The translations under genes were made by a program, and so were the position numbers. From Janthinobacterium sp. TB1-E2 (GTDB taxonomy: Bacteria; Pseudomonadota; Gammaproteobacteria; Burkholderiales; Burkholderiaceae_D): 64,000 nt of DNA. This document shows, in pieces, positions 18,181 to 26,777 of this stretch (position 1 is the first letter of the stretch; each line of letters begins with the position of its first letter). Under the pieces are notes generated by a model, which saw nothing but the letters and a program-made list of their open reading frames with translations, did not search any database and was not told where the DNA came from. The DNA is taken from assembly GCF_036885605.1 (NCBI RefSeq), contig NZ_CP142523.1:620001-684000 (forward strand), in the 5' to 3' direction.

Positions 18181-18942
18181 ATGAACGACAATCAACTGCT
18201 GCGCTACTCGCGCCACATCCTGCTTGATCAGATCGGCATCGAAGGCCAGCAAGCCTTGCTCGATGCGCATGTGCTGGTGATCGGCGCGGGCGGGCTCGGC
18301 TCGCCGGCGGCCATGTACCTGGCCGCCAGCGGTGTCGGCAAGCTGACCCTGGTCGATGACGACACGGTCGACCTGACCAATCTGCAGCGCCAGATCGCCC
18401 ACACGACGGCCCGCGTGGGCCAGCCGAAAGTGCTGTCGGCGCGCGAAACCCTGACCGGCATCAATCCCGAGATTGACATCATCGCCTTGCAGGAGCGCCT
18501 CGACGGCGCGCGCCTGGCCGAACTGGTCTTGTCATCTACGGTGGTGCTCGACTGCACCGACAACTTCGCCACGCGCCATGCCGTCAACCGCGCCTGCGTG
18601 GCGGCCAGGGTGCCGCTGGTGTCGGGTGCCGTGATCCGTTTCGACGGGCAGGTGAGCGTGTTCGACCCGCGCACGGGTACGCAGCCCTGCTATTCCTGCC
18701 TGTTTCCGCAGGAGCAGCAGTTCACGGACGAGGCGTGCTCGACCATGGGCGTGTTCGCGCCGCTGGTCGGCGTGGTGGGCGCCATGCAGGCTGCCGAGGC
18801 GCTGAAACTGATCATGGGTGCGGGCGAATCGCTGGCCGGACGGCTGCTGCTGCTCGACGGTTTGCACATGGAATGGAGCAGCATGCGCGTCGCGCGCGAC
18901 CCCGGCTGTGCCGTTTGCGGCAAAGTGGTCTTGCCGGCCTGA
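18181..18942 (+). CDS. moeB: HesA/MoeB/ThiF-family sulfur-carrier adenylyltransferase
   Basis: A 253-residue E1-like enzyme that adenylates the C-terminus of a ubiquitin-like sulfur carrier (MoaD or ThiS). The nucleotide-binding motif VIGAGGLGSPAAMYLA lies near residue 35. The DNLQRQI-type stretch and the CTDNF aspartate (ATP/Mg site) are present. Two Cys pairs (CYSC and CAVC) form the expected zinc site. The start at 18181 (MNDNQLLRYSRHILL) matches the family; the frame extends ten codons upstream into the repeat flank. Whether it serves molybdopterin or thiamine synthesis cannot be told from the sequence alone. Confidence 0.9.
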   Translation: MNDNQLLRYSRHILLDQIGIEGQQALLDAHVLVIGAGGLGSPAAMYLAASGVGKLTLVDDDTVDLTNLQRQIAHTTARVGQPKVLSARETLTGINPEIDIIALQERLDGARLAELVLSSTVVLDCTDNFATRHAVNRACVAARVPLVSGAVIRFDGQVSVFDPRTGTQPCYSCLFPQEQQFTDEACSTMGVFAPLVGVVGAMQAAEALKLIMGAGESLAGRLLLLDGLHMEWSSMRVARDPGCAVCGKVVLPA

Positions 18943-18966
18943 CAGCCCCCGCAGAAATTTTTCCCT

Positions 18967-18987
18967 ATATGACAGGCTTTGTCATAT
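18967..18987. promoter_or_regulatory. Palindromic operator candidate before the T2SS operon
   Basis: ATATGACA and TGTCATAT form a perfect 8-bp inverted repeat with a 5-base centre. It ends nine bases before a TATACT -10-like element (18996-19001), so it covers the -35 region of the presumed gspG promoter. This position fits a transcription factor site. Confidence 0.5.
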
Positions 18988-18995
18988 TTCCGCTT

Positions 18996-19001
18996 TATAC
19001 T
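18996..19001 (+). promoter_or_regulatory. Probable -10 element of the gsp operon
   Basis: TATACT stands 34 bases before the gspG ATG. The only -35-like hexamer nearby (TTGTCA) is too close (11 bp), so activation through the adjacent palindrome is possible. Confidence 0.4.
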
Positions 19002-19035
19002 CTGCTCTCATTACTCACCTTCTTCTCTCTTTCTT

Positions 19036-19488
19036 ATGCAAAACGCAGCAAACCATCCGATACGCCAGCGCCGCGCGCGCGGCTTCACTTTGATCGAAAT
19101 CATGGTCGTGGTGGTGATCATGGGCATCCTCGCGTCGCTGGTGGTGCCCAAGCTGATTGCCCGCACGGGCGAGTCGAAAGTGGCGGCGGCGAAAGTCGAC
19201 ATCGCCACCGTGATGCAAGCGTTGAAACTGTATCGCCTGGATAACCAGCGCTACCCGACCACCGAGCAGGGCTTGCAGGCGCTGATCGAAAAACCGACCA
19301 CGGGACCGGCCGCGAATGGCTGGAAAGCGGGCGGCTACCTGGAAAAGATGCCGAAGGATCCATGGGGCAACCCGTACCAGTTCCTGTCGCCAGGAGTGAA
19401 AGGCGAAGTTGATCTGATCTCGCTGGGCGCCGACGGCCAGCCCGGCGGTAGCGGCGACGACGCCGATATCGGTTCCTGGGAACTGTAA
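19036..19488 (+). CDS. gspG: Type II secretion major pseudopilin GspG
   Basis: A 150-residue major pseudopilin of the type II secretion system. A short basic leader ends at the prepilin peptidase site RG|FTLIEIMVVVVIMGILASLVVPKL, with the conserved Glu5. The globular part has the GspG hallmarks (LDNQRYPTTEQGLQALIEKP, DPWGNPYQF, GADGQPGG near the C-terminus, which forms the calcium site). The start at 19036 gives a 16-residue leader; the frame continues upstream into the promoter. It is the first gene of the twelve-gene cluster. Confidence 0.96.
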   Translation: MQNAANHPIRQRRARGFTLIEIMVVVVIMGILASLVVPKLIARTGESKVAAAKVDIATVMQALKLYRLDNQRYPTTEQGLQALIEKPTTGPAANGWKAGGYLEKMPKDPWGNPYQFLSPGVKGEVDLISLGADGQPGGSGDDADIGSWEL

Positions 19489-19500
19489 GTTTTCCATTGC

Positions 19501-19995
19501 ATGCCTGCCATGACCACCGGCCGCGCACTGCACCGGCCACGCGCCAGCGGCTTCACGCTGATCGAGCTGCTGGTGGTGATGGTCATCATCGGCGTCACCC
19601 TGGGCCTGGTCTCGCTGAACGCCATGCCGAATGGCCAGCAGGCGCTGCAAAAGGAAGCCGAGCGCATCGCCCTGCTGCTGCAGCTGGCGCGCGATGAAGC
19701 CATCGTGCGCAGCCGGCAGGTGGCGTTCGAGGCGGACGAAAATCAATACCGTTTCCTGGTTCTCAATGAAAAGCTGTGGCAACCGGTGACGCAGGACGAT
19801 TTGCTGCGCGAGCGGGCGTTTGCCAACACGCCCATGCTGCTCAGCGTGCAGCCATCGAGCAGCGTGGCCCAGCCGCTGCGCATCATCTTCGGCCGCGAAC
19901 CGGTCGACAAGCCTTTCGTGCTGACCCTGGCCAGCGGCGAGCGCAGCGTGGCCATCCGCGCCGACGGCATCGGCCACTTCACGGTCGAGCAATGA
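19501..19995 (+). CDS. gspH: Type II secretion minor pseudopilin GspH
   Basis: A 164-residue minor pseudopilin. The leader is followed by SGFTLIELLVVMVIIGVTLGLVSL with Glu5. The body contains LLLQLARDEAIVRSRQVAFE, typical of GspH. It overlaps gspI by an ATGA junction. GspH proteins form part of the pseudopilus with GspG. Confidence 0.92.
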   Translation: MPAMTTGRALHRPRASGFTLIELLVVMVIIGVTLGLVSLNAMPNGQQALQKEAERIALLLQLARDEAIVRSRQVAFEADENQYRFLVLNEKLWQPVTQDDLLRERAFANTPMLLSVQPSSSVAQPLRIIFGREPVDKPFVLTLASGERSVAIRADGIGHFTVEQ

Positions 19996-20375
19996 TGCGG
20001 TTCCCATTCCGCCGCCGCCAGCGCGGTTTCACTTTGCTGGAAGTCCTGGTCGCCCTCGTCATCGTCGGCACGGCCCTGGGCGCCTCCTTGCGCGCCGTCG
20101 GCAGCCTGACGCAGAACAGCGATGGCTTGCGCAGCGCCATGATGGCTACCTGGTCGGCGGAAAACCATTTGGTGCGCCTGCGCCTGGCGAAGACCTTCCC
20201 GCAGACGGGCAAGCGCACGGTCGACTGTCCACAGGGCGATCTGAAACTGATCTGTGAAGAGGAAGTGGTGGCCACGCCGAATCCCCGCATCCGGCAAGTG
20301 CGCGTCAACGTGTACGACGTGCAATATCCGGCCCGGCGCATCGTGCGCCTGGTGTTGTTGGCGTTCAACGACTGA
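19992..20375 (+). CDS. gspI: Type II secretion minor pseudopilin GspI
   Basis: A 127-residue minor pseudopilin that nucleates the pseudopilus tip with GspJ and GspK. The cleavage site and helix are RG|FTLLEVLVALVIVGTALGAS. The start at 19992 overlaps the gspH stop; a second ATG follows directly. The short globular domain is consistent with GspI. Confidence 0.92.
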   Translation: MMRFPFRRRQRGFTLLEVLVALVIVGTALGASLRAVGSLTQNSDGLRSAMMATWSAENHLVRLRLAKTFPQTGKRTVDCPQGDLKLICEEEVVATPNPRIRQVRVNVYDVQYPARRIVRLVLLAFND

Positions 20376-20998
20376 TGGCGCGCCGCACTGTCCCTGCCGG
20401 CGGTTTTACCCTGATCGAGCTGCTCGTGGCGATCGGCATCCTGGCCATGGTCGCCGTGCTGGGCTGGCGCGGCCTGGACAGCATCATGCGCTCGCGCGAA
20501 GTGCTGACCAGCCAGCTCGAGCAGGCGCGCGGCATGCAGCTGGCGTTTGCCCAGATGCAGAGCGATTGCGACCACCTGGCCGGCGCCGGCCAGAATGCCA
20601 GCCTGCTCAATGGCCGTACCAACTTGACAGCCGAGACCGACCGCCTGACCCTGGTGCGCCTGGCCGCGTCGGAACAGGAGCCGCAGCAGTTGCAAGTGGT
20701 CACTTACCGCCTGCGCGGCGGCGTGCTGACGCGGCGCGAGTCGAACGGCACGCGCGATCTGGCCGTGCTCGACACCCTGTGGCAGGCGGCGCGCGACGAT
20801 ACCGATACCTCGAGCGCCGACGTGGCCCTGATGCGCGGCGTCGACAGCATGGTCATGCGCGGCTGGAGCAATGGCGCCTGGAACGTGCTGACGGCGGGCG
20901 CCGCCATTTCCACGCAAGTGCCGGGCCTGGAAGTGACCTTGCAGATGCCGGGCCAGGACGCGGGCCTGTCCAAAGTCTTTTTACTGGGGCCGGGATGA
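20375..20998 (+). CDS. gspJ: Type II secretion minor pseudopilin GspJ
   Basis: A 207-residue minor pseudopilin with GG|FTLIELLVAIGILAMVAVLGW after a ten-residue leader. The body includes RGLDSIMRSREVL and the acidic MQSDCDHL segment typical of GspJ. Its ATG shares one base with the gspI stop, and its own stop overlaps gspK (ATGA). Confidence 0.92.
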   Translation: MARRTVPAGGFTLIELLVAIGILAMVAVLGWRGLDSIMRSREVLTSQLEQARGMQLAFAQMQSDCDHLAGAGQNASLLNGRTNLTAETDRLTLVRLAASEQEPQQLQVVTYRLRGGVLTRRESNGTRDLAVLDTLWQAARDDTDTSSADVALMRGVDSMVMRGWSNGAWNVLTAGAAISTQVPGLEVTLQMPGQDAGLSKVFLLGPG

Positions 20999-21972
20999 GG
21001 ACTTTTACACGTCCCTCGCGCCAGCGCGGCGTGGCCGTCATCACGGCCCTGCTGCTGACGGCGCTGGCGATTACCGTCGTTGCCAGCCTGTTCTGGCAGC
21101 AGCAGGTGCAGGTGCGCTCGATGGAAAACCAGCGTTTGCGCCTGCAGACGCAGTGGGCCATGCGCGGCATGGTCGACTTTGCCCGTTTCTGGCTGCGCCA
21201 GGATAATGTCACGCTGACGGCGCTTGACGGCGTCTGGGCCACGCCCATCGAGGAAGCGCGGCTTGACGATTATGTGGACCGCGAAAAGGTCGATACGGAA
21301 AAATTCGACGCCACCGTCTCGGGCCGCGCGCTCGATGCGCAGGCGCGTTTCAATATCACCAACCTGGCCGCCGCCACGGGGATTGTCAGCCAGCCCAACG
21401 TGCAGGCCTACCAGCGGCTGCTGTCCAACTTGCAGCTCGATAGTTCCCTGGCGCAGGCGACGGCCGATGCCGTGCTGCGCGCGCGGCCGAAACCGCGCAC
21501 TGCCGACAGCGGCGCCGACGGCAAGACGCCCTCCGCCACGCCCGCATCGGGCGGCAGCAGCGAATCGGTGGCGTTCACGCAGGTCGAGGATTTGCTGGCC
21601 GTGCCCGGCTATACGCCGCAGATGATCGAGAAACTGCGCGACTTTATCATCGTGCTGCCGAAACCGACTGCGGTGAACGTGAATACGGCACCGGCCGAGG
21701 TGCTGTCGGCCGTCACCGACATGTCCGTGTCCGAGGCCAGCGCCCTGACCTTGAGCAACCCGCGTAAAAAGTTTGTCGATAGGCTAAATTTCCAGAATAA
21801 TATCAATGGCAAGAAACCGATCGACGGCGTGGAGATCGATGTAAAAAGTCAGTACTTCCTCACCGTGATCCGCGTGCGCCTGGACCGCGCCGCGCTCGAT
21901 GCGCAGGCACTGGTGTGGCGCGAGCCGAATCCGCAGCGCACCACCAGCCTGGTCTGGTTGCGGGAAAATTAA
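20995..21972 (+). CDS. gspK: Type II secretion minor pseudopilin GspK
   Basis: A 325-residue pseudopilin at the tip of the pseudopilus. After RG the helix reads VAVITALLLTALAITVVASLFW, lacking the Glu5 of the other pseudopilins, which is normal for GspK. The large globular domain carries FNITNLA and NVNTAPAEVLSAV, the helix-hairpin-helix-like GspK core. The true start (20995) overlaps the gspJ stop; the open frame runs further upstream but only in shadow of gspJ. A Ser/Ala-rich insert lies at about residues 165-190. Confidence 0.93.
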   Translation: MRTFTRPSRQRGVAVITALLLTALAITVVASLFWQQQVQVRSMENQRLRLQTQWAMRGMVDFARFWLRQDNVTLTALDGVWATPIEEARLDDYVDREKVDTEKFDATVSGRALDAQARFNITNLAAATGIVSQPNVQAYQRLLSNLQLDSSLAQATADAVLRARPKPRTADSGADGKTPSATPASGGSSESVAFTQVEDLLAVPGYTPQMIEKLRDFIIVLPKPTAVNVNTAPAEVLSAVTDMSVSEASALTLSNPRKKFVDRLNFQNNINGKKPIDGVEIDVKSQYFLTVIRVRLDRAALDAQALVWREPNPQRTTSLVWLREN

Positions 21973-21991
21973 CAGCTGAAAGCGAGTCACT

Positions 21992-23221
21992 TTGACAATA
22001 TTGTATATCCGTCACCCGGCCAAGGCGTCCACCGACAGCGCGCCCGCCTGCTCCTTCGTGCTGGCTGGCGACGGCGGCGCCCTGCTGCAGCAGGGCAGCG
22101 CGCCGCTGGGCAGCCTGGGCCAGCTGATCGCCGGCGCGCAGCGGGTGGTGCTGCTGCTGGCGGCGGCCGACGTGACCCTGCTGCGCCTGAAAACCCCGCC
22201 GCTGGCTGGCGCCCGCTTGCGTGCGGCCCTGCCGGGCCTGGTGGAAGAACACATCCTTGGCGACGCCCAGGATTGCCTGCTGGCTGCCGGCGCGCCCGAC
22301 GCGTCCGGCATGCGCACGGTGGCCGTGGCGCAGCGCGCCTGGGCCGAGGTCCTCGTGAAAGCCTTGCTGGCCCAGGGCGCGCGCAAGGTGGCGCTGCTGC
22401 CATCGCAGCTGTGCCTGCCCTTGCAGCCGGGCAGCGTGACGGCCGCCCTGCAGGCCAGCGGCGATGGCCTGGAACTGGCCTTGCGCCAGGCGCCGCAAGA
22501 GGGCCTGGGCCTCGTATTGCCGGCCCAGCCGCAGCAGGCACTGCTGACGACGCGCGCGTTTGCCGGCGACGTGCCGCTGACGGTCTATGTGGCGCAGGCC
22601 GAGCTGGCGCAGTATCAACAGCTGGCCGCTAGCATGGATGGCGTGACGGTGGAGCTGGATCACTGGGCGCACTGGATCGCCGGCGCCAAGGGCGCGGGGC
22701 TGGATCTGGCCGGCGCCCTGGGCACGGCGACGGGGGCGGCGGCCGACTGGCGCCGCTGGCGCTGGCCCATCCGCCTGGCGCTGCTGACGGTGGCGGTCAA
22801 CCTGGCCGGCATGAATATCGAATGGATGCGCTTGAAGCGCGAAGCCGCCACCGTGCGCACCTCGATGCAGCAAACCTTCAAGGCCGCGTATCCGAACGAA
22901 GCGCCCGTGTATGGGCTGGAAGCGGAGCAGATGCGGCGCAATATCGCCGCCGCCCGCCTGCAAAGCGGGCAAGCCAGCATGGATGATTTCACGAGCATGA
23001 GCGCGGCCCTGGGCGAGGCGCTGGGCGGCCTGGCCGGGCGCGGCGTGGTGGCGTCGCTGGAATACCGCGAGCGCAGCCTGATCGTCAAGCTGAAACCGGA
23101 CATGGTCGACGCCAGCGCCCAGGCGCAGGTGCGCGATGGCCTGGCCGCGCGCAAGCTGGCCTTGAATGAAACGGCGCCGGGCGTGTGGAAGATCACGCCG
23201 GCCACGGGAGCAAAAGCATGA
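21992..23221 (+). CDS. gspL: Type II secretion protein GspL
   Basis: A 409-residue inner-membrane assembly protein that links the GspE ATPase to GspM. The cytoplasmic actin-like domain (residues 1-255) is followed by one membrane helix (around residues 260-280) and a periplasmic ferredoxin-like domain. The start is a TTG at 21992, the first codon of TLYIRH-like text; no ATG is near. The stop overlaps gspM (ATGA). Sequence conservation is low, as usual for this subunit, so the call rests partly on position. Confidence 0.87.
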   Translation: MTILYIRHPAKASTDSAPACSFVLAGDGGALLQQGSAPLGSLGQLIAGAQRVVLLLAAADVTLLRLKTPPLAGARLRAALPGLVEEHILGDAQDCLLAAGAPDASGMRTVAVAQRAWAEVLVKALLAQGARKVALLPSQLCLPLQPGSVTAALQASGDGLELALRQAPQEGLGLVLPAQPQQALLTTRAFAGDVPLTVYVAQAELAQYQQLAASMDGVTVELDHWAHWIAGAKGAGLDLAGALGTATGAAADWRRWRWPIRLALLTVAVNLAGMNIEWMRLKREAATVRTSMQQTFKAAYPNEAPVYGLEAEQMRRNIAAARLQSGQASMDDFTSMSAALGEALGGLAGRGVVASLEYRERSLIVKLKPDMVDASAQAQVRDGLAARKLALNETAPGVWKITPATGAKA

Positions 23222-23751
23222 GTGCAGCATTGAACAAGGTCCGCGCCGCGCTGACTGGCCAGGAACAGAACCTGCAGGCGTTCTGGACGGAGCGTACGCA
23301 GCAGGAGCGCAAGCTGCTGGCCATCGGCGGCGTCGTGGCGGGGCTGGCCCTCGTCTACGCCGTATTCTTCGAGCCTGCCTGGACGGGCCGCATCGCCTTG
23401 CAAAAGAGTTTGCCCGAGCTGCGCCAGAACGCGGCCCAATTGCAGGCGCTGGCCCGTGAAGCGGGCGAACTGGCGCGCCAGGCGCCCGTGCAGGTCGCGC
23501 CCATGGCCCGTGAAAGCCTCGATGCGTCGCTGAAAGCGCGCGGCCTGGCGCCGCAATCGCTGTCGCTGACGGGAGAGTACGCGCGCGTGCAATTGACCGG
23601 TGTGCCGTTCGCCAGCGTCATGCTGTGGCTCGATGGCTTGCGCCGCGAAGGCCGCGTGGCCGTGCAGGAAGCGAAGATCACGGCGCAGGGCAAGGCGGGC
23701 TTGGTCGACGCCAGCCTGACCCTGCACCAGAGCCCGGGCGCGGCACGATGA
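23218..23751 (+). CDS. gspM: Type II secretion protein GspM
   Basis: A 177-residue bitopic inner-membrane protein that binds GspL. A short cytoplasmic part (AFWTERTQQERKLLAIGG) precedes the membrane helix (VVAGLALVYAVFFEPA). The periplasmic domain includes LPELRQNAAQLQALAREAGELA and a ferredoxin-like fold. The start at 23218 overlaps the gspL stop, and the end overlaps gspN. Confidence 0.9.
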   Translation: MSAALNKVRAALTGQEQNLQAFWTERTQQERKLLAIGGVVAGLALVYAVFFEPAWTGRIALQKSLPELRQNAAQLQALAREAGELARQAPVQVAPMARESLDASLKARGLAPQSLSLTGEYARVQLTGVPFASVMLWLDGLRREGRVAVQEAKITAQGKAGLVDASLTLHQSPGAAR

Positions 23752-24524
23752 TGCGCTTGCTTGGCTGGCTGCTGGCCATCATCGTCAGCGTCTGCGTCAC
23801 CCTGCTGGTGTTTTTCCCGGCCAGCTGGGTCGCTGGCATCGTGGAAAAGCAGACGGGCGGACGTTTGACCTTGGGCGACGCGCAAGGTACCCTGTGGCGC
23901 GGCTCGGCCTTTATCGGCGGGGCGGCCAGCGCGAATGGCGCCGTGACGCCGCTGCTGCCGGGGCGTTTCAGCTGGCGCATTTCGCCCTCGGTGCTGTGGG
24001 GATCGGCGGACGTGGAACTGCAGAACCCGCAGGCGTTGTCGCAGCCGGTGAACCTGCGCGGCTCGTGGTCGCACTGGCAAGTGAGCCCGGCGGCCCTGCT
24101 GCTGCCCGCCGATGGCCTTGGTGGCCTTGGTGCGCCATTGAATACCGTGGCGCCGACGGGCAGCATGCGCCTGTCGTGGAGCACCTTGCAGCTGGCCCTG
24201 GAGCAGCGGCAGTTTTCCGCCGTCGGCCGCACCACCTTGCAGATGACGGACATGGCGTCGCGCCTGTCGTCCTTGCGTCCGCTGGGCAGCTACGAGCTCG
24301 ATTTCGATTGGCAGGGGCAGCAGGCGACGTTGACACTGCGCTCCATCAAGGGACCGCTGCTGCTTGACGGCCGCGGCAGCCTGCAACAGGGGCGCATGCA
24401 GTTTTCCGGCCAGGCCCAGGCCGCAGCAGGATATGAAGAGACCTTGGCGAGTTTGTTGAATTTGCTGGGACAGCGCCGTAGCAATAGCGAAAAAAACATC
24501 ATCGCCTTAGAGTTCAGACAATGA
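23748..24524 (+). CDS. gspN: Type II secretion protein GspN
   Basis: A 258-residue protein with an N-terminal membrane helix (LLGWLLAIIVSVCVTLLVFFP) and a periplasmic body with repeated GTLWRGSA-type motifs, as in GspN. The subunit is optional in T2SS and its job is not settled. It is coupled by ATGA overlaps to gspM upstream and gspD downstream. Confidence 0.88.
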   Translation: MMRLLGWLLAIIVSVCVTLLVFFPASWVAGIVEKQTGGRLTLGDAQGTLWRGSAFIGGAASANGAVTPLLPGRFSWRISPSVLWGSADVELQNPQALSQPVNLRGSWSHWQVSPAALLLPADGLGGLGAPLNTVAPTGSMRLSWSTLQLALEQRQFSAVGRTTLQMTDMASRLSSLRPLGSYELDFDWQGQQATLTLRSIKGPLLLDGRGSLQQGRMQFSGQAQAAAGYEETLASLLNLLGQRRSNSEKNIIALEFRQ

Positions 24525-26767
24525 AAAAACCATCCGTGAGCCCCATTACCTCCTCCTTCTCGCTGCGCCGCCTGTCGGCCGCCGCCTTGCTGTGCTGTTC
24601 CGTGGCCGGCATGCCGGCACCCGTCTGGGCCGCGCCCGGCGATGAAGCGGCGCTCAATTTCGTCGGCGCCGACATCGAATCGGTGATCAAGGCGGTGGGC
24701 CATTACACCAACATCAATTTCGTCATCGACCCGCGCGTCAAGGGTACGATCACCTTGGTGTCGGAAAAGTCGATCAGCAAGACCCAGGCGTTCGGGCTGC
24801 TGGCCTCCGCGCTGCGCCTGCAAGGCTATGCGGTGGTCTCCGGCGACGGCTATGCGAAGGTGGTGCCGGAAGCGGACGCCAAGCTGCAATCCGTGCCGAC
24901 CCAGGTGGGCAATGGCGCCAGCCAGGTGAAGGGCGACCAGATCGCCACCCAGGTGTTTTACCTGAACTACGAATCGTCGGCCAACCTGCTGGCCGTGCTG
25001 CGCCCCTTGATCTCGCCGAACAACACGATCAACGCCAACCCGGGCAACAACTCGCTGGTGATCACCGATTACGCGGATAACCTCAAGCGCCTGGCGAAGA
25101 TCATCGCCGCGCTCGACGTGCCCGCGTCGACGGACCTGGACGTGATCCCCGTGCGCTATGCCATCGCGTCCGACCTGGCCTCGATGGTGAACAAGTTGAT
25201 GGAAGGCGGCAATGCGGGCGGCGCCGCAGGGGCCGACGCGGGCAAGGTGTCCGTGCTGGCCGACCCGCGCACCAATTCGCTGGTGCTGCGCGCGCCATCG
25301 GCGGCGCGCGCCAACCTGGCCAAGTCGCTGATCTCGAAGCTGGACCAGCCCACCACGCAGCTGGGCAACGTGCACGTGGTGTACCTGAAAAACGCGGACG
25401 CCACGAAGCTGGCGCAGACCCTGCGCTCGGTGGTGACGTCGGACGGCACGGCCGCGTCGGCGCAGCAGGGCAATACCAGCAACGCCGCCACGAATAACCA
25501 GATCAACCAGAACAACAGCGGCATGAACAGCACTGGCCTGGGCGGCAATACGCAAAGTGGCACCACGGGCGGCGCATCGCTGAACAACGGGCCGCAGCAG
25601 CTGTCGTCGGGCGGCGCGGCTGGCTTCATCCAGGCCGACGCATCGACGAACACCCTGATCTTGACCTGCAACGAAGCCGTCTACCGCAACCTGCGCGCCG
25701 TGATCGACCAGCTCGACGTGCGCCGCGCGCAGGTCTACATCGAGGCGCTGATCGTCGAAGTGACGTCGTCCAAGGCCTCCGAATTCGGCGTGCAGTGGCT
25801 GGGCCTTTCCGGCGACAGCGGCAGCAACTACCGCGTGGGCGCGTTGCAGTCGTTCGCTTCGGGCACCAGCAACAACATCGCCGCCATCGCCACGGGCGGC
25901 GGCAAGGTCTTGCCGACGGGCGGCCTGACGGTCGGCATCTTCAAGCAGATCAACGGCGCGCTGGGCCTGGGCGCCGTGGCGCATGCGCTGGAATCGGACG
26001 GCAATGCCAACATCCTGTCGACGCCGAACCTGATCACCCTGGACAATGAACTGGCGACCATCAAGGTGGGCCAGAACGTGCCTATCCTGACGGGCCAGTA
26101 CACGAGCACGGCCGGCACCAACACGAATCCGTTCCAGACCATCGACCGCAAGGAAGTGGGCCTGACCCTGAAGGTGCGTCCGCAGATTTCCGAGGGCGGC
26201 ACGATCAAGCTGGGTATCTATCACGAGACGTCGAGCGTGGACAAATCCACGGCGGCCGCCGTCAGCGGCATCACCATCAACAACCGCGTGATCGAAAACA
26301 ATGTGCTGGCCGACGATGGCCAGATCATCGTGCTCGGTGGCCTGATCGAGGACAGCACGGGCGACAATGCGGAAAAAGTGCGCGGCCTGGGCGACATCCC
26401 CCTGATCGGCAACCTGTTCAAGTACCAGACGCGCGAGCGCAAGAAAACCAATCTGATGATCTTCCTGCGCCCCGTCATCGTGCGCAACAAGGAGCAGAGC
26501 GGTAGTCTGGCGGCCGACCGCTATGACTACATGCGTTCGGCCGAGACGGCCGCCGTGCCGGCCACGGGCAACCTGATGCTGAAAGACCTGGGCACGCCGG
26601 TACTGCCTGCCTTGCAGGATGGCCAGCCCGTGGGCGGCAGCATGGTGACGCGTCCCGTGCCGCCGGCACCGACGCCGCCGCCAGGCGCGCCGGCCAACGC
26701 GGCCACGCCGCCGCAGCCGCTGCTGCAGCAGTACCAGCAGCAGCAATTGCCGCAACAGCAGAAGTGA
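24521..26767 (+). CDS. gspD: Type II secretion secretin GspD
   Basis: A 748-residue outer-membrane secretin through which folded proteins exit. It has a cleavable signal peptide (cut near VWA|AP), then N0 (LNFVGADIESVIKAVGHYTN) and N1-N3 repeats. The N3 region contains a long Asn/Gln/Gly-rich insert (about residues 310-360). The secretin domain has VGQNVPILTGQ, EVGLTLKVRPQI and VLGGLIEDS. The C-terminal tail is rich in Pro and Gln and could hold a pilotin-binding segment. It overlaps gspN by four bases. Confidence 0.96.
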   Translation: MKKPSVSPITSSFSLRRLSAAALLCCSVAGMPAPVWAAPGDEAALNFVGADIESVIKAVGHYTNINFVIDPRVKGTITLVSEKSISKTQAFGLLASALRLQGYAVVSGDGYAKVVPEADAKLQSVPTQVGNGASQVKGDQIATQVFYLNYESSANLLAVLRPLISPNNTINANPGNNSLVITDYADNLKRLAKIIAALDVPASTDLDVIPVRYAIASDLASMVNKLMEGGNAGGAAGADAGKVSVLADPRTNSLVLRAPSAARANLAKSLISKLDQPTTQLGNVHVVYLKNADATKLAQTLRSVVTSDGTAASAQQGNTSNAATNNQINQNNSGMNSTGLGGNTQSGTTGGASLNNGPQQLSSGGAAGFIQADASTNTLILTCNEAVYRNLRAVIDQLDVRRAQVYIEALIVEVTSSKASEFGVQWLGLSGDSGSNYRVGALQSFASGTSNNIAAIATGGGKVLPTGGLTVGIFKQINGALGLGAVAHALESDGNANILSTPNLITLDNELATIKVGQNVPILTGQYTSTAGTNTNPFQTIDRKEVGLTLKVRPQISEGGTIKLGIYHETSSVDKSTAAAVSGITINNRVIENNVLADDGQIIVLGGLIEDSTGDNAEKVRGLGDIPLIGNLFKYQTRERKKTNLMIFLRPVIVRNKEQSGSLAADRYDYMRSAETAAVPATGNLMLKDLGTPVLPALQDGQPVGGSMVTRPVPPAPTPPPGAPANAATPPQPLLQQYQQQQLPQQQK

Positions 26768-26777
26768 TGGGGCAGTC

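Noticed and set aside
20254..20994. Upstream extension of the gspK frame
   Set aside because: It overlaps gspI and gspJ entirely; the ATGA junction at 20995 and the pseudopilin leader mark the true start.
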